From: Candidatus Arsenophonus lipoptenae
GTDB taxonomy: Bacteria > Pseudomonadota > Gammaproteobacteria > Enterobacterales > Enterobacteriaceae
Assembly (NCBI RefSeq): GCF_001534665.1
Contig: NZ_CP013920.1
Coordinates: 558,001-622,000, forward strand
DNA: 64,000 bases
Direction of reading: 5' to 3'
The notes beneath the pieces were generated by a model, which was not told where the DNA came from, ran no database searches, and was given only the letters and a program-made list of their open reading frames with translations. A program made the position numbers and the translations under genes. Below, in pieces: positions 55,440-64,000 of the stretch (its first letter is position 1; the number at the start of each line of letters is the position of its first letter).

Positions 55440-56492
55440 ATGAAAACCAAAATTATAACAACTATTAAAATTAGAAGACCAGATGATTTGCATGTTCATT
55501 TTAGAGATAATGATATATTAAAACTTGTTGTACCTTATACTAGTCGTTTTTTTGGTCGTGCTATAGTTATGCCAAATATAGAGCCCCCAGTTATTAATAT
55601 TAATCAAGCAATATCCTATCAAAAAAAAATTTGTAACGCAGTTCCAGTAGAGCATAAGTTTATGCCATTAATGACATGTTATTTAACAGATAATACCAAT
55701 CCTAAAGTAGTTGAAGAAGGATTTAATTGTGGAGTATTTATTGCTTGTAAACTTTATTTAGCTAATGGAACAACTAATTCTAAATATGGAGTATCCAAAA
55801 TATCAAATATTTATACAGTTTTTGAAAAAATGGAAAAATTAGGTATTCCATTGTTAGTTCATGGTGAAGTTACTAATAGTAAGATTGATATTTTTGATCG
55901 CGAAGCATATTTTATAGATCTAGTTATGAATCCCATTAGAAAAAAATTTCCTAATTTGAAAATTGTATTTGAACACATTAGTACTAAAGAAGCAGTACAA
56001 TATATACTGTCTTGTAAAGAAAATTTAGTGGCTACTATTACGCCACATCATTTATTATTTAATAGGAATAATATGTTATCTGGTAGTATCAAGCCCCATT
56101 TATATTGTTCACCTATTTTAAAGAGTGATATTCATCAGAAAGCATTACGTGAAGCAATAACAATGGATTGTCAATTATTTTTTCTTGGCACTGATACTGC
56201 ACCTCATGTACAAAATAATAAGGAATCTTCACGTGGTTGTGCTGGTATTTTTAACGCACCTACTGCTTTAGCAGCTTATGCTACTGTTTTTGATGAAATG
56301 AATGCTATAGAAAATTTCGAAGCATTTTGTTCATTAAATGGCGCTAAATTTTATGGCTTACCTATTAATGAAGGATTTATAGAACTTAAACGTAAAAAAG
56401 TGTTTATTAATGAGAAAATATCTCATAATAAGATAAATTTGATTCCATTCTTAGCAAATGAATTCGTTGATTGGGAAGTAAATGTTGTTTAA
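55440..56492 (+). CDS. pyrC: Dihydroorotase PyrC
   Basis: It closes carbamoyl-aspartate to dihydroorotate in pyrimidine synthesis. The 350 residues compare with 348 in E. coli. Zinc ligands His18 and His20 (DDLHVHFRD), bridging Lys104 (ACKLYLANGTT), His141, His179 and catalytic Asp252 (LGTDTAPH) are all present. GGGAAAGAAGAG lies some 25-30 bp before the ATG, so the ribosome-binding site is weak. Other pyr genes are outside the window. Confidence 0.96.
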   Translation: MKTKIITTIKIRRPDDLHVHFRDNDILKLVVPYTSRFFGRAIVMPNIEPPVININQAISYQKKICNAVPVEHKFMPLMTCYLTDNTNPKVVEEGFNCGVFIACKLYLANGTTNSKYGVSKISNIYTVFEKMEKLGIPLLVHGEVTNSKIDIFDREAYFIDLVMNPIRKKFPNLKIVFEHISTKEAVQYILSCKENLVATITPHHLLFNRNNMLSGSIKPHLYCSPILKSDIHQKALREAITMDCQLFFLGTDTAPHVQNNKESSRGCAGIFNAPTALAAYATVFDEMNAIENFEAFCSLNGAKFYGLPINEGFIELKRKKVFINEKISHNKINLIPFLANEFVDWEVNVV

Positions 56493-57053
56493 TATTTTTA
56501 ATAATTTTATTTATATATTATTATATTTATAATTTTTTATTACATAATTTTTTATTTTTAGCTATATTAAATAATACTTATTAGTTTCTTGTTTATCTGT
56601 TTTTGTCTTTAGATTTTATCAATAAAATTATATAATATTTTTTGATGTATTAAATTAAATTTAATAAAAATTTATAGAAGATAAATAGTTATCAACTATA
56701 TTGTTAAAGTATTTTTTATAATATATTTATAATTATTTTATAAGTATGTTAAATTCTTTTAATTAATTAAATATGATTTTTTTTTAAAAAAATAAAAAAT
56801 ATTTTAAATATAGTGTTTTTTTGAAAAACAAAAGCATAAATATATTGATATTATTTGTTACTCGTGCGTTAATGGTAAGAAGCTTAACAGATCTATTTTA
56901 TTTAAAATATTTCAGTTTACTGAGTTATAATTAGTTATGAGTATAACTTTTTACTTTTTATTACTAAATATTTTCATAAATTAAATAGTGATTGTTTGCT
57001 TTTGTAAATCTGCTGAAAGCGGTAATGTTAATTTGTTATATAGGAAAAGGCAC
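56493..57053. promoter_or_regulatory. Gap and long 5' leader before the cold-shock gene
   Basis: The first 350 bp are AT-rich and empty. From about 56860 the G and C content rises (ACTCGTGCGTTAATGG, CTGCTGAAAGCGGTAATG), as if an mRNA leader were conserved. Cold-shock genes usually have long structured leaders; I infer one here but cannot define its start. Confidence 0.4.
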
Positions 57054-57266
57054 ATGTCTGACAAAATGAAGGGTCAAGTGAAGTGGTTTAATGAATCTAA
57101 AGGCTTTGGTTTCATCACTCCTTCTGATGGTAGCAAAGATGTATTCGTTCACTTCTCTGCCATTCAGGGAAATGGATTTAAAACCCTGGCTGAGGGGCAA
57201 AATGTAGAATTTATCATTGAAGATGGTTCGAAAGGTCCAGCTGCTGCAAATGTAACTGCTCTTTAA
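57054..57266 (+). CDS. cspC: Cold-shock-domain RNA-binding protein (CspC/CspE type)
   Basis: This small single-strand nucleic-acid chaperone has a 70-residue cold-shock domain with RNP1 KGFGFI and RNP2 VFVHF. The stretch [15 protein letters not shown] is the CspC version rather than CspE. The ATG at 57054 follows AAAAGG; a longer frame from 56988 has no homology upstream. The DNA is strikingly richer in G and C than neighbouring genes. A strong terminator follows. CspC and CspE differ little, so the symbol is provisional. Confidence 0.85.
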   Translation: MSDKMKGQVKWFNESKGFGFITPSDGSKDVFVHFSAIQGNGFKTLAEGQNVEFIIEDGSKGPAAANVTAL

Positions 57267-57740
57267 GATTAGTTAAAAAAAATGGATTTTAGAAGCCTAT
57301 CGCGTGAGCGGGAGGCTTCTTTATTTTTTAAATAAAAATTTTCATTTGATATGATTACTTGCGTGATATAAAAACAATATTATTTTGATCATTTATAGCA
57401 ATATCTAAATACACTAAATTTTTTAGAATTTTATAAATATTTATTAATATAATTAATTTTAGTAAAAATAATTATATTAATATAGCACTGATAATATATA
57501 TCAAGAGGAATAATTATATTATTCATCATATTAAAATTATTTAAATGATATTTATTTTATTTTTTATAAGATTTAATATATATATTTTACAAATATATAT
57601 AGATATATAAATATAATTAAATATTTTATTTAGATATATTGATAATGAACATGTAAATATAAATTAATAATATCTCCATATCTATACAAATATAACGTAA
57701 AGTTATATTATAGCAGTAAATTATTTCAAGGGAAAGATAA
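57267..57740. other. Gap between the cold-shock gene and rmuC
   Basis: It contains the strong terminator (57291-57328) and then AT-rich sequence without a gene. Confidence 0.5.
57291..57328 (+). terminator. Strong intrinsic terminator of the cold-shock gene
   Basis: Stem AGAAGCCT/AGGCTTCT (57291-57298 with 57313-57320) with an inner CGC/GCG pairing around GTGA, followed by TTATTTTTT. This is the best rho-independent terminator in the window and unusually GC-rich for it. Confidence 0.9.
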
Positions 57741-59081
57741 GTGGATATTCAGTTATTATGTATCATGATTATGATTGGATTTCTTATTGGTATACTATTT
57801 GGTAGTAGTATAGTTTGGTTATTTATTGCAAAAAAAATAAATATAAAAAACCATGAATTACATAATCTTCATCGTATTCAAGCTATTTATGAAGAAAAGA
57901 TATCCCATCTTGAATATTGGAAATATAAGTGTGAGCAACGTGATCAAGAATTAAGATTGCAAAGAGATATTAATCACAATCAAGAAATTGAATTACGTGA
58001 AGTTATAACTAGATTTGAAGAAACACGGTTAGCTTTTGAAGAAAAGCAAAATTTATTATTAAATAGTGAACAGAGGTTAAATATTCAATTTGAGAACTTA
58101 GCAAATCGTATTTTTGTACAAAATGAAAAACGTACTTCTGAGAATAATCGACAATGTTTAATAACATTATTAACGCCTTTTCGTGAACAATTAGATAAAT
58201 TTCACCGTCAGATATATGAGAGTTTTAATCAAGAATCTCGTGAACGTCATATCTTGGCACATGAAATTCATCAACTTCAACAATTAAATTCAGAAATAGT
58301 AAAAGAAACAATAGGGTTAACAAAAGCACTAAAAGGAGATAATAAAATTCAGGGAAATTGGGGAGAAACAATTCTTGCTCGTATATTAGAAAATTCTGGA
58401 TTAAGAAAAGGATATGAATTTGAAATTCAAGTTAGTATTGAAACGTCAAATAGTCGTTATCAACCTGATGTAATTATCCGTCTACCACAAGGTAGAGATG
58501 TTATTATAGATTCTAAAATGTCATTAACTGCCTATGAACATTATTTTAACAGTGAAGATGAAGAACAACGAATAATAGCATTACGTAGTCATATTAATTC
58601 TGTTCGTAATCATATAAAAAAACTTGGATGTAAAGATTATCATAAATTAAATGGATTAAAATCTTTGGATTATGTATTAATGTTTATTCCTTTAGAACCT
58701 GCTTATTTGATAACTTTACGTGAAGCTCCTGAACTTATTGATGAAGGGTTACGAAATAATGTTTTACTTGTTTGCCCATCGACCTTATTAGTAGTAATCA
58801 GAACTATTAATAATTTATGGAGTTATGAAAAACAAAACCAAAATGCTAAAATAATTGCTGATCGTGCTTCTAAAATGTATGACAAAATGAGATTATTTGT
58901 AGAGGATATACAAATTTTAGGTCAAAGTTTAAATAAAGCTCAGGTAAATTATCAATCAGCAATAAAAAAATTATCTGAAGGAAAAGGCAATTTAATTAGT
59001 CAAGCAGAAAATTTAAAAGAATTAGGTATAGAAGTAAAACGTCCTATTGATACTGAAGTTAGCAAAAAAATAGATAAATAA
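57741..59081 (+). CDS. rmuC: DNA recombination protein RmuC homologue
   Basis: RmuC has a PD-(D/E)XK nuclease-like core and limits inverted-repeat rearrangement in E. coli. The 446 residues compare with 475; the missing part is the poorly conserved C-terminal tail. A membrane segment (about residues 6-28), a coiled coil (35-125) and the nuclease-like core with GNWGETILARILE, PDVIIRLPQGRDVIIDSKM and DYVLMFIPLEPAY follow in order. The start is GTG with AAGGGAAAG upstream. It keeps its E. coli place before ubiE. Confidence 0.93.
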   Translation: MDIQLLCIMIMIGFLIGILFGSSIVWLFIAKKINIKNHELHNLHRIQAIYEEKISHLEYWKYKCEQRDQELRLQRDINHNQEIELREVITRFEETRLAFEEKQNLLLNSEQRLNIQFENLANRIFVQNEKRTSENNRQCLITLLTPFREQLDKFHRQIYESFNQESRERHILAHEIHQLQQLNSEIVKETIGLTKALKGDNKIQGNWGETILARILENSGLRKGYEFEIQVSIETSNSRYQPDVIIRLPQGRDVIIDSKMSLTAYEHYFNSEDEEQRIIALRSHINSVRNHIKKLGCKDYHKLNGLKSLDYVLMFIPLEPAYLITLREAPELIDEGLRNNVLLVCPSTLLVVIRTINNLWSYEKQNQNAKIIADRASKMYDKMRLFVEDIQILGQSLNKAQVNYQSAIKKLSEGKGNLISQAENLKELGIEVKRPIDTEVSKKIDK

Positions 59082-59168
59082 TAATTATAAATATCAGTAT
59101 GTTATAAGTAAAAATATGTGATAAAAGTGATTTATTTTAATGACTATTTTATGATAAATGGAGTAAAT

Positions 59169-59924
59169 ATGGCAGATCCAACAAAGGATATAACTAATTT
59201 CGGTTTTCGTAAAGTAATTAAAGATAATAAAATGCATTTGGTATCTGATATTTTTCATACGGTAGCTGAAAAATATGATCTTATGAATGATCTAATGTCG
59301 TTAGGTATTCATAGAATATGGAAATGTTTTGCTATAAAATCTAGTGGTGCTCGTCGAGGTCAATATATTTTAGATGTAGCTGGTGGTACTGGAGATTTAA
59401 CTGCTAAATTTGCTAAAATAGTTGGTGAAAAAGGTGAAGTTGTTCTAGTTGATGTTAATGATTCTATGTTAAATATAGGTCGTGCAAAGCTTAGAGATAA
59501 AGGTGTTCTTGGTAATGTTTATTATGTGCAAGCTAATGCTGAAGAATTACCTTTTTTTGATAATTATTTTGATTGTATTAGTATTTCTTTTGGATTACGC
59601 AATATTACTGATAAAGAAAAAGCACTTAAATCAATGTTAAGAGTGTTAAAATTTGGTGGTCGTTTATTAGTGTTAGAGTTTTCAAAGCCTATATTTCCAT
59701 TATTAACTAAATTTTATGATGCTTATTCTTTTTATGTTTTACCCCGTCTTGGAAAAATTATAGTTAATGATTCTGATAGCTATAGTTATTTAGCTGAATC
59801 TATCCGTATGCATCCAGATCAAGATTCATTAAAAATGATGATGCAGTTAGTTGGTTTTGAACAAGTGTCTTATACTAATATGTCTGGAGGAATTGTCGCT
59901 TTGCATCGAGGATTTAAATTTTAA
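59169..59924 (+). CDS. ubiE: Ubiquinone/menaquinone C-methyltransferase UbiE
   Basis: This SAM-dependent enzyme methylates the quinone ring. The ATG at 59169, with GGAG 5 nt before it, gives 251 residues, exactly the E. coli length; an earlier in-frame start at 59118 is unlikely. SAM motif [28 protein letters not shown] and the C-terminal [11 protein letters not shown] are conserved. One base separates its stop from ubiJ, so the ubiE-ubiJ-ubiB genes form a tight operon. Confidence 0.97.
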   Translation: MADPTKDITNFGFRKVIKDNKMHLVSDIFHTVAEKYDLMNDLMSLGIHRIWKCFAIKSSGARRGQYILDVAGGTGDLTAKFAKIVGEKGEVVLVDVNDSMLNIGRAKLRDKGVLGNVYYVQANAEELPFFDNYFDCISISFGLRNITDKEKALKSMLRVLKFGGRLLVLEFSKPIFPLLTKFYDAYSFYVLPRLGKIIVNDSDSYSYLAESIRMHPDQDSLKMMMQLVGFEQVSYTNMSGGIVALHRGFKF

Positions 59925-59925
59925 A

Positions 59926-60585
59926 ATGCTTACATTTTTCATAAAAAACCATTTTAAAGTATCTATGTTACAAGTTGTAATGCCTTTATTATTACAGTTT
60001 TTTTTGAATAAAATTTTTTATCAAGAATCTGCATTAAAATCAGCAAGAGTTAGGTTAATTAATAAAATATTAGCTATTAATTTAAAGGAATTACAACAAC
60101 CATTAATAATTATATTTTCTAAAAAAAATATTAATATATTAACTAATTGTTTTATAAAGGTAGATTGTATCATAAAAACTACTTTAACGACATTAATAAA
60201 GATTAAAGATATTAATCAGTTATCAGTGCTAATAAATTCTGGTGAGATTGTTTTAATAGGTGATATGCAAGTGATATATTATTTATCTATATTAATTAAT
60301 TTTGCTCAGTGGGATCCAGTTTATTATCTTTCTTTTTATGTTGATGATATCCTTGCTGAAGGAATAAGTCGCTATATTAAGTATAGTATAAATAGGATAA
60401 ATAAATTATTAAGTAAAATAAAATATCATTTTAAAGATGTATTGATAGAAGAATGGCGTTTATTTCCTAATAAGTTAGAGTTTTTAAGTTTTACCAATAA
60501 ATTAAATAATATGATAAATGATATTGTAAAGTTAGAACAGAATTTAGTGGAATTAGAGGATAAATATGAGGACTCGAGAAATTAA
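59926..60585 (+). CDS. ubiJ: Ubiquinone biosynthesis accessory factor UbiJ
   Basis: UbiJ is a lipid-binding SCP2-domain protein of the soluble Ubi complex that holds ubiquinone intermediates. It has 219 residues (E. coli 201) from the ATG just after the ubiE stop; a frame reaching back into ubiE is an overlap artefact. The family region [29 protein letters not shown] and LAEGISRYI are recognisable, and a C-terminal coiled coil ends [13 protein letters not shown]. It overlaps ubiB by 20 bp. It is the most drifted Ubi protein in the window. Confidence 0.9.
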   Translation: MLTFFIKNHFKVSMLQVVMPLLLQFFLNKIFYQESALKSARVRLINKILAINLKELQQPLIIIFSKKNINILTNCFIKVDCIIKTTLTTLIKIKDINQLSVLINSGEIVLIGDMQVIYYLSILINFAQWDPVYYLSFYVDDILAEGISRYIKYSINRINKLLSKIKYHFKDVLIEEWRLFPNKLEFLSFTNKLNNMINDIVKLEQNLVELEDKYEDSRN

Positions 60586-62203
60586 ACGTCTTTATTTTAT
60601 CATCAGAGTATTTTTAAATTATGGTCTAGATGAAATTATTCCAAAAATTAAATTCACTTTGCCTATTCGAATTATTTGTCATTGTTTATTTTGGTTATCA
60701 AATAAACATAAGGATAAAACAGTTGGTACGCGATTACGTTTAGCTTTACAAGATTTAGGTCCAGTTTGGATTAAATTTGGTCAAATGTTATCTACTCGTC
60801 GTGATTTGTTTCCTGCTATCATTTCTAATGAATTAATATTATTACAAGATAAGGTGATTAATTTTGATGGTCGATTAGCACGACAAAATATTGAAAAATC
60901 ATTAGGTAGTTCTCTTGAAACCTGGTTTGATGATTTTGATGAAAATCCATTAGCATCAGCATCTATTGCTCAAGTTCATACTGCAAAATTGAAAGAAAAT
61001 AATAAAAATATTGTTATCAAAGTTATTAGACCAGATATAATACCTGTTATTAAAGCTGATATTAGTCTAATGTATGAATTAGCTAATTGGATCCCATTTT
61101 TTCGTGATGGACAAAGATTACGGCCTAAAGAAATTATAAGAGATTATGAAAAAACTTTACTTGATGAATTAAATTTATTGCGTGAAGCAGCTAATACAAT
61201 GCAATTAAGACGTAATTTTAAAAATAGTTCTCTTCTGTATATTCCAGAAGTATATACAGAATACTGTAGGGAAGATGTAATGGTTATGGAAAGGATTTAT
61301 GGTATCCCTATTTCTGATATCAATTCATTAAAAAAACAAGGCATTAATATGAAATTATTAGCTGAACGTGGTGTAAAAGTTTTTTTTACTCAGGTGTTTC
61401 GGGATAGTTTTTTTCATGCCGATATGCATCCTGGTAATATTTTTATTAGTAGAGAAAATTCTAAAAATCCACAATACATAGGTATTGATTGTGGAATAGT
61501 TGGTTCACTAAATAAAGAAGATAAGCGTTATTTAGCAGAAAATTTTATTGCTTTTTTTAATCGTAATTACCGTAAAGTAGCTGAATTACATATTGATTCT
61601 GGTTGGGTACCACCTGATACTAATTTAAAAGATTTTGAATTTGCCATTAGAACGGTTTGTGAGCCAATTTTTAAGAAACCACTAGTAGAAATTTCTTTTG
61701 GTAATGTACTATTTAACTTATTTAATATTGGACGTAGTTTTAATATGGAAATACAATCACAATTAGTTTTACTTCAAAAAACGTTATTATATATAGAAGG
61801 TTTAGGAAGACATCTTTATCCTCAATTAAATTTATGGAAAACAGCCAAACCATTTCTTGAAGATTGGTTACATAAGCAAATAGGTTTGCTGGCTATTTTG
61901 AATGCTTTTAAAGAAAAGGGACCCTATTTGATAGAAAAAATACCGGAAATTCCAGATTTGATTTATGGAACATTAAAGCAGTATAAGTCTTTACATGAGA
62001 GTATCAATAAATTTAATTTTTTACTACAAACTAAGCAAGTTAAACAAAATAAAAGTAATTATTTGTTAATAGTTGGAGTAATTTGTTTATTGTGTGGTAC
62101 TTTATTAAAAATTTTTAACTCAAAAAATATTGCTATAATGTTTATTATTTTTGGTATAATTTCATGGATTATAGGATGGTATCGAATAGATAAAACTAAT
62201 TAA
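60566..62203 (+). CDS. ubiB: Atypical kinase-like ubiquinone biosynthesis protein UbiB
   Basis: UbiB is a membrane-bound ATPase of the ABC1/ADCK family needed for ubiquinone synthesis, probably by extracting lipid precursors. The 545 residues compare with 546 in E. coli. The family KxGQ motif is [11 protein letters not shown] (Lys70-Gln73); [11 protein letters not shown] is the alanine-rich nucleotide loop and [12 protein letters not shown] with GIDCGIVG the catalytic and metal motifs. Two C-terminal membrane helices follow (about 500-540). It starts inside ubiJ with GAGGA upstream. tatABC, next in E. coli, is missing. Confidence 0.96.
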   Translation: MRTREIKRLYFIIRVFLNYGLDEIIPKIKFTLPIRIICHCLFWLSNKHKDKTVGTRLRLALQDLGPVWIKFGQMLSTRRDLFPAIISNELILLQDKVINFDGRLARQNIEKSLGSSLETWFDDFDENPLASASIAQVHTAKLKENNKNIVIKVIRPDIIPVIKADISLMYELANWIPFFRDGQRLRPKEIIRDYEKTLLDELNLLREAANTMQLRRNFKNSSLLYIPEVYTEYCREDVMVMERIYGIPISDINSLKKQGINMKLLAERGVKVFFTQVFRDSFFHADMHPGNIFISRENSKNPQYIGIDCGIVGSLNKEDKRYLAENFIAFFNRNYRKVAELHIDSGWVPPDTNLKDFEFAIRTVCEPIFKKPLVEISFGNVLFNLFNIGRSFNMEIQSQLVLLQKTLLYIEGLGRHLYPQLNLWKTAKPFLEDWLHKQIGLLAILNAFKEKGPYLIEKIPEIPDLIYGTLKQYKSLHESINKFNFLLQTKQVKQNKSNYLLIVGVICLLCGTLLKIFNSKNIAIMFIIFGIISWIIGWYRIDKTN

Positions 62204-63064
62204 AAAATTTAATAATTAGAATTTAATATAAAATTTATATTTTAAGATAATAATTTAATATTATATTATTAATTATATTAATAATTATTTAGTTTTATTT
62301 TTATTAATATTAGTTAAAGTAAACTATAATAGCTAAAAACTAATATATTCAATATTATTAATGAATATTTAATTGATTAATATATAAAAACTTTTTATTA
62401 TAAAAATTCAATAAATATTAATAAAATAAAATTAAGAAAAGTATAATTATAAATATTATATTATAATATAAACTTGATTTTCTTTTAAAGATCAATATAT
62501 GTTAATAACATCTTTATCTTATTAACATAATTAAGAAATAATAGTATAAGTATAAAATATTAGAAAGATTTTTAATAAAAAACAAAAATACTATAAACAA
62601 AATAAAAATTAATAGAATTAAAATTCTATTTTTTTATTATACAGAATTTATAAAGATAAAAGATAAATAGTAATTTAATGTCAACTTTATAATGATAATT
62701 ATATATTATTTAATGTGTAATTTAAAGGTTTTTATATTACAATTATAATGTATTTATATTAATTATTTTTTATTAAAAAATAAGTGTTATAAATTAATAT
62801 AATTGTTAAAATTATTATTAATAATAATTTTCGTCATTGATATATTTAATATATGTATGTATATTTTTAATAATTTTTACAAAAGTATTTTTTTAATATG
62901 TTTAAGTAAATTTATGACTTAATTCAAATTTATTAACTATAACTATTTAGTTTTAATTAATATTAAAATAATTAATTTTAAAATAATTTAAATATTTTTT
63001 AATAACTTTTTATAAAAAGGAAGGCATTAAGAAATTATTTAAAATTAAAATCAAAAAGTATATA
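62204..63064. other. Gap between ubiB and ubiD, former tatABC-tatD-rfaH site
   Basis: About 860 bp of AT-rich DNA replace tatA, tatB, tatC, tatD and rfaH of E. coli. I read no fragment of a Tat protein. AAAAGGAAGG near 63016-63025 lies some 40 bp before ubiD. Confidence 0.5.
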
Positions 63065-64000
63065 ATGAAATACCCAGATCTTAGATATTTTATATCATTT
63101 TTAGAACAAAAAAATCAGCTTAAGCGTATTAAATATGAAGTTGATTCGTATTTAGAAATGACAGAAATAGCCAATAGAACTCTACGTTTAGGAGGACCTG
63201 CACTATTATTTGAGAAACCTAAAGGGTATTCTATGCCAGTTTTGTGTAATTTATTTGGTACTACTGAACGTATTACAATGGCAATTAGACAAAAAAATAT
63301 CCAATCATTACATAAAATTGGAATATTATTAGCTTTTCTTAAAGATCCATATCTACCTAAAGGGTTCTCTGAGTTTATTAAAAAACTACCATATTTAAAA
63401 CAAATTTTGAATATGCCCACAAAAATATTAAAATCTTCTATAGCACAAGAACAAATTTTAAAAGGTGATGATGTCGATCTATTTCGTTTTCCTATTATGC
63501 ATTGTTGGCCAGAAGATGTAGCACCATTGATTACTTGGGGATTAACTATTACACAAGGACCATCTAATAAGACACAAAATATAGGAGTTTATCGACAACA
63601 ACTTTTAACAAAAAATAAATTGATTATGCGTTGGTTACCACAACGAGGTGGAGCTGTAGATTTTAAAGAATGGTGTAAAAAATATCCAAATAAAAATTTT
63701 CCAGTAGCAGTAGTTTTGGGAGCTGATCCAGCTACAATTTTAGCTGCAGTGACACCAATTCCTGATACACTTTCTGAATATGCATTTGCTGGATTATTAC
63801 GAGGCTATCGTTCAGAGGTTGTAAAATGTATTTCTAATGAACTTGAAGTACCTGCATGGTCAGAAATTATTTTAGAAGGCTATATTGATCCTAAAGAGGT
63901 GGCATCTGAAGGACCTTTTGGAGATCATACTGGTTATTATAATGTATTGGATAAATTTCCAGTTTTTACTGTTACCCATATAACTCAGCGTATTGATGCT
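63065..64000 (+). CDS. ubiD: 3-octaprenyl-4-hydroxybenzoate decarboxylase UbiD (5' part, cut by window end)
   Basis: This prenylated-flavin decarboxylase of ubiquinone synthesis is seen for 312 codons of about 495 and runs off the window. The ATG at 63065 gives [20 protein letters not shown], aligning with the E. coli start. Conserved stretches are [12 protein letters not shown], the prenyl-FMN/metal region [11 protein letters not shown] with [18 protein letters not shown] and [11 protein letters not shown] with the catalytic acidic region. It follows the ubiE-ubiJ-ubiB genes after loss of the intervening genes. Confidence 0.95.
   Translation, partial: MKYPDLRYFISFLEQKNQLKRIKYEVDSYLEMTEIANRTLRLGGPALLFEKPKGYSMPVLCNLFGTTERITMAIRQKNIQSLHKIGILLAFLKDPYLPKGFSEFIKKLPYLKQILNMPTKILKSSIAQEQILKGDDVDLFRFPIMHCWPEDVAPLITWGLTITQGPSNKTQNIGVYRQQLLTKNKLIMRWLPQRGGAVDFKEWCKKYPNKNFPVAVVLGADPATILAAVTPIPDTLSEYAFAGLLRGYRSEVVKCISNELEVPAWSEIILEGYIDPKEVASEGPFGDHTGYYNVLDKFPVFTVTHITQRIDA

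Noticed and set aside
56988-57053. N-terminal extension of the cold-shock protein
   Set aside because: The extra 22 residues have no counterpart in Csp proteins, and AAAAGG sits directly before the ATG at 57054.
59851-59925. Longer ubiJ start reaching back into ubiE
   Set aside because: The extra 25 residues are an out-of-frame reading of conserved UbiE C-terminal codons; the ATG at 59926 sits right after the ubiE stop.
63115-63420. Minus-strand frame of 101 codons at the ubiD start
   Set aside because: Antisense to UbiD, whose plus-strand frame is clearly the real gene.

Overview
The window is a stretch of a very AT-rich, reduced gammaproteobacterial chromosome, most likely a long-established intracellular insect symbiont of the Enterobacterales. 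I read this from four things: (1) nearly every protein is a close, full-length match to an Escherichia coli housekeeping protein, but with strong drift toward Lys/Asn/Ile; (2) E. coli gene order survives in blocks from which genes have dropped out (seqA, ybeZ, gltIJK, rsmB, dprA/smg/yrdD, recN, ratA, yccA, tatABC are missing where they would be expected); (3) a decayed pseudogene (lnt) and many gene-free gaps of 0.3-1 kb remain; (4) there are no insertion sequences, phage genes, CRISPR arrays or defence genes. A 541-residue glutamine-dependent NadE next to glyA, in place of the short E. coli enzyme, suggests a relative of the Yersinia/Serratia/Sodalis/Arsenophonus side of the order rather than Escherichia. 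I cannot fix the genus. G+C was judged by eye, not computed.

Layout. 0.6-6.3 kb: tsaD divergent from the macromolecular-synthesis genes rpsU, dnaG and rpoD, then tRNA-Ile(CAT). 6.5-23.8 kb: a shortened DedA protein, then the pgm-ybfF-fldA-fur-glnS-(tRNA-Met, -Leu, -Gln)-ubiF-miaB-ybeY-ybeX-[lnt pseudogene]-gltL-lipA-lipB-ybeD block. 24.4-34.2 kb: trkA, fmt and def, divergent from tsaC-aroE, followed by tRNA-Glu and a lone 23S rRNA gene with neither 16S nor 5S beside it. 34.8-39.5 kb: ung, grpE, nadK, bamE, ratB, smpB, ssrA. 40-50 kb: qmcA, tRNA-Arg(CCT), potABCD, glyA, nadE. 50.4-57.3 kb: fabA, hspQ, tusE, tRNA-Ser, lpxL, tRNA-Asn, pyrC and a cold-shock gene. 57.7-64 kb: rmuC-ubiE-ubiJ-ubiB and the 5' part of ubiD, cut by the window edge.

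Together the genes describe a cell that keeps its own replication start (DnaG), transcription (sigma70, Fur), translation and tRNA modification (TsaC, TsaD, MiaB, TusE, YbeY, tmRNA/SmpB), ubiquinone synthesis (UbiF, UbiE, UbiJ, UbiB, UbiD, hence respiration), endogenous lipoate attachment (LipA, LipB), NAD and NADP synthesis, some pyrimidine, aromatic and folate-linked metabolism, lipid A acylation and outer-membrane assembly (LpxL, BamE), and polyamine uptake. Heat-shock sigma32-type promoters are visible upstream of grpE and hspQ. No undescribed multi-gene system is present. The points most worth a second look are the split rRNA locus, with its antitermination-like leader and RNase III-type stem; the readable lnt fossil; the orphan GltL ATPase; a 21-bp tandem repeat that lengthens GrpE; and loss of family-defining residues in TsaC and the DedA protein.
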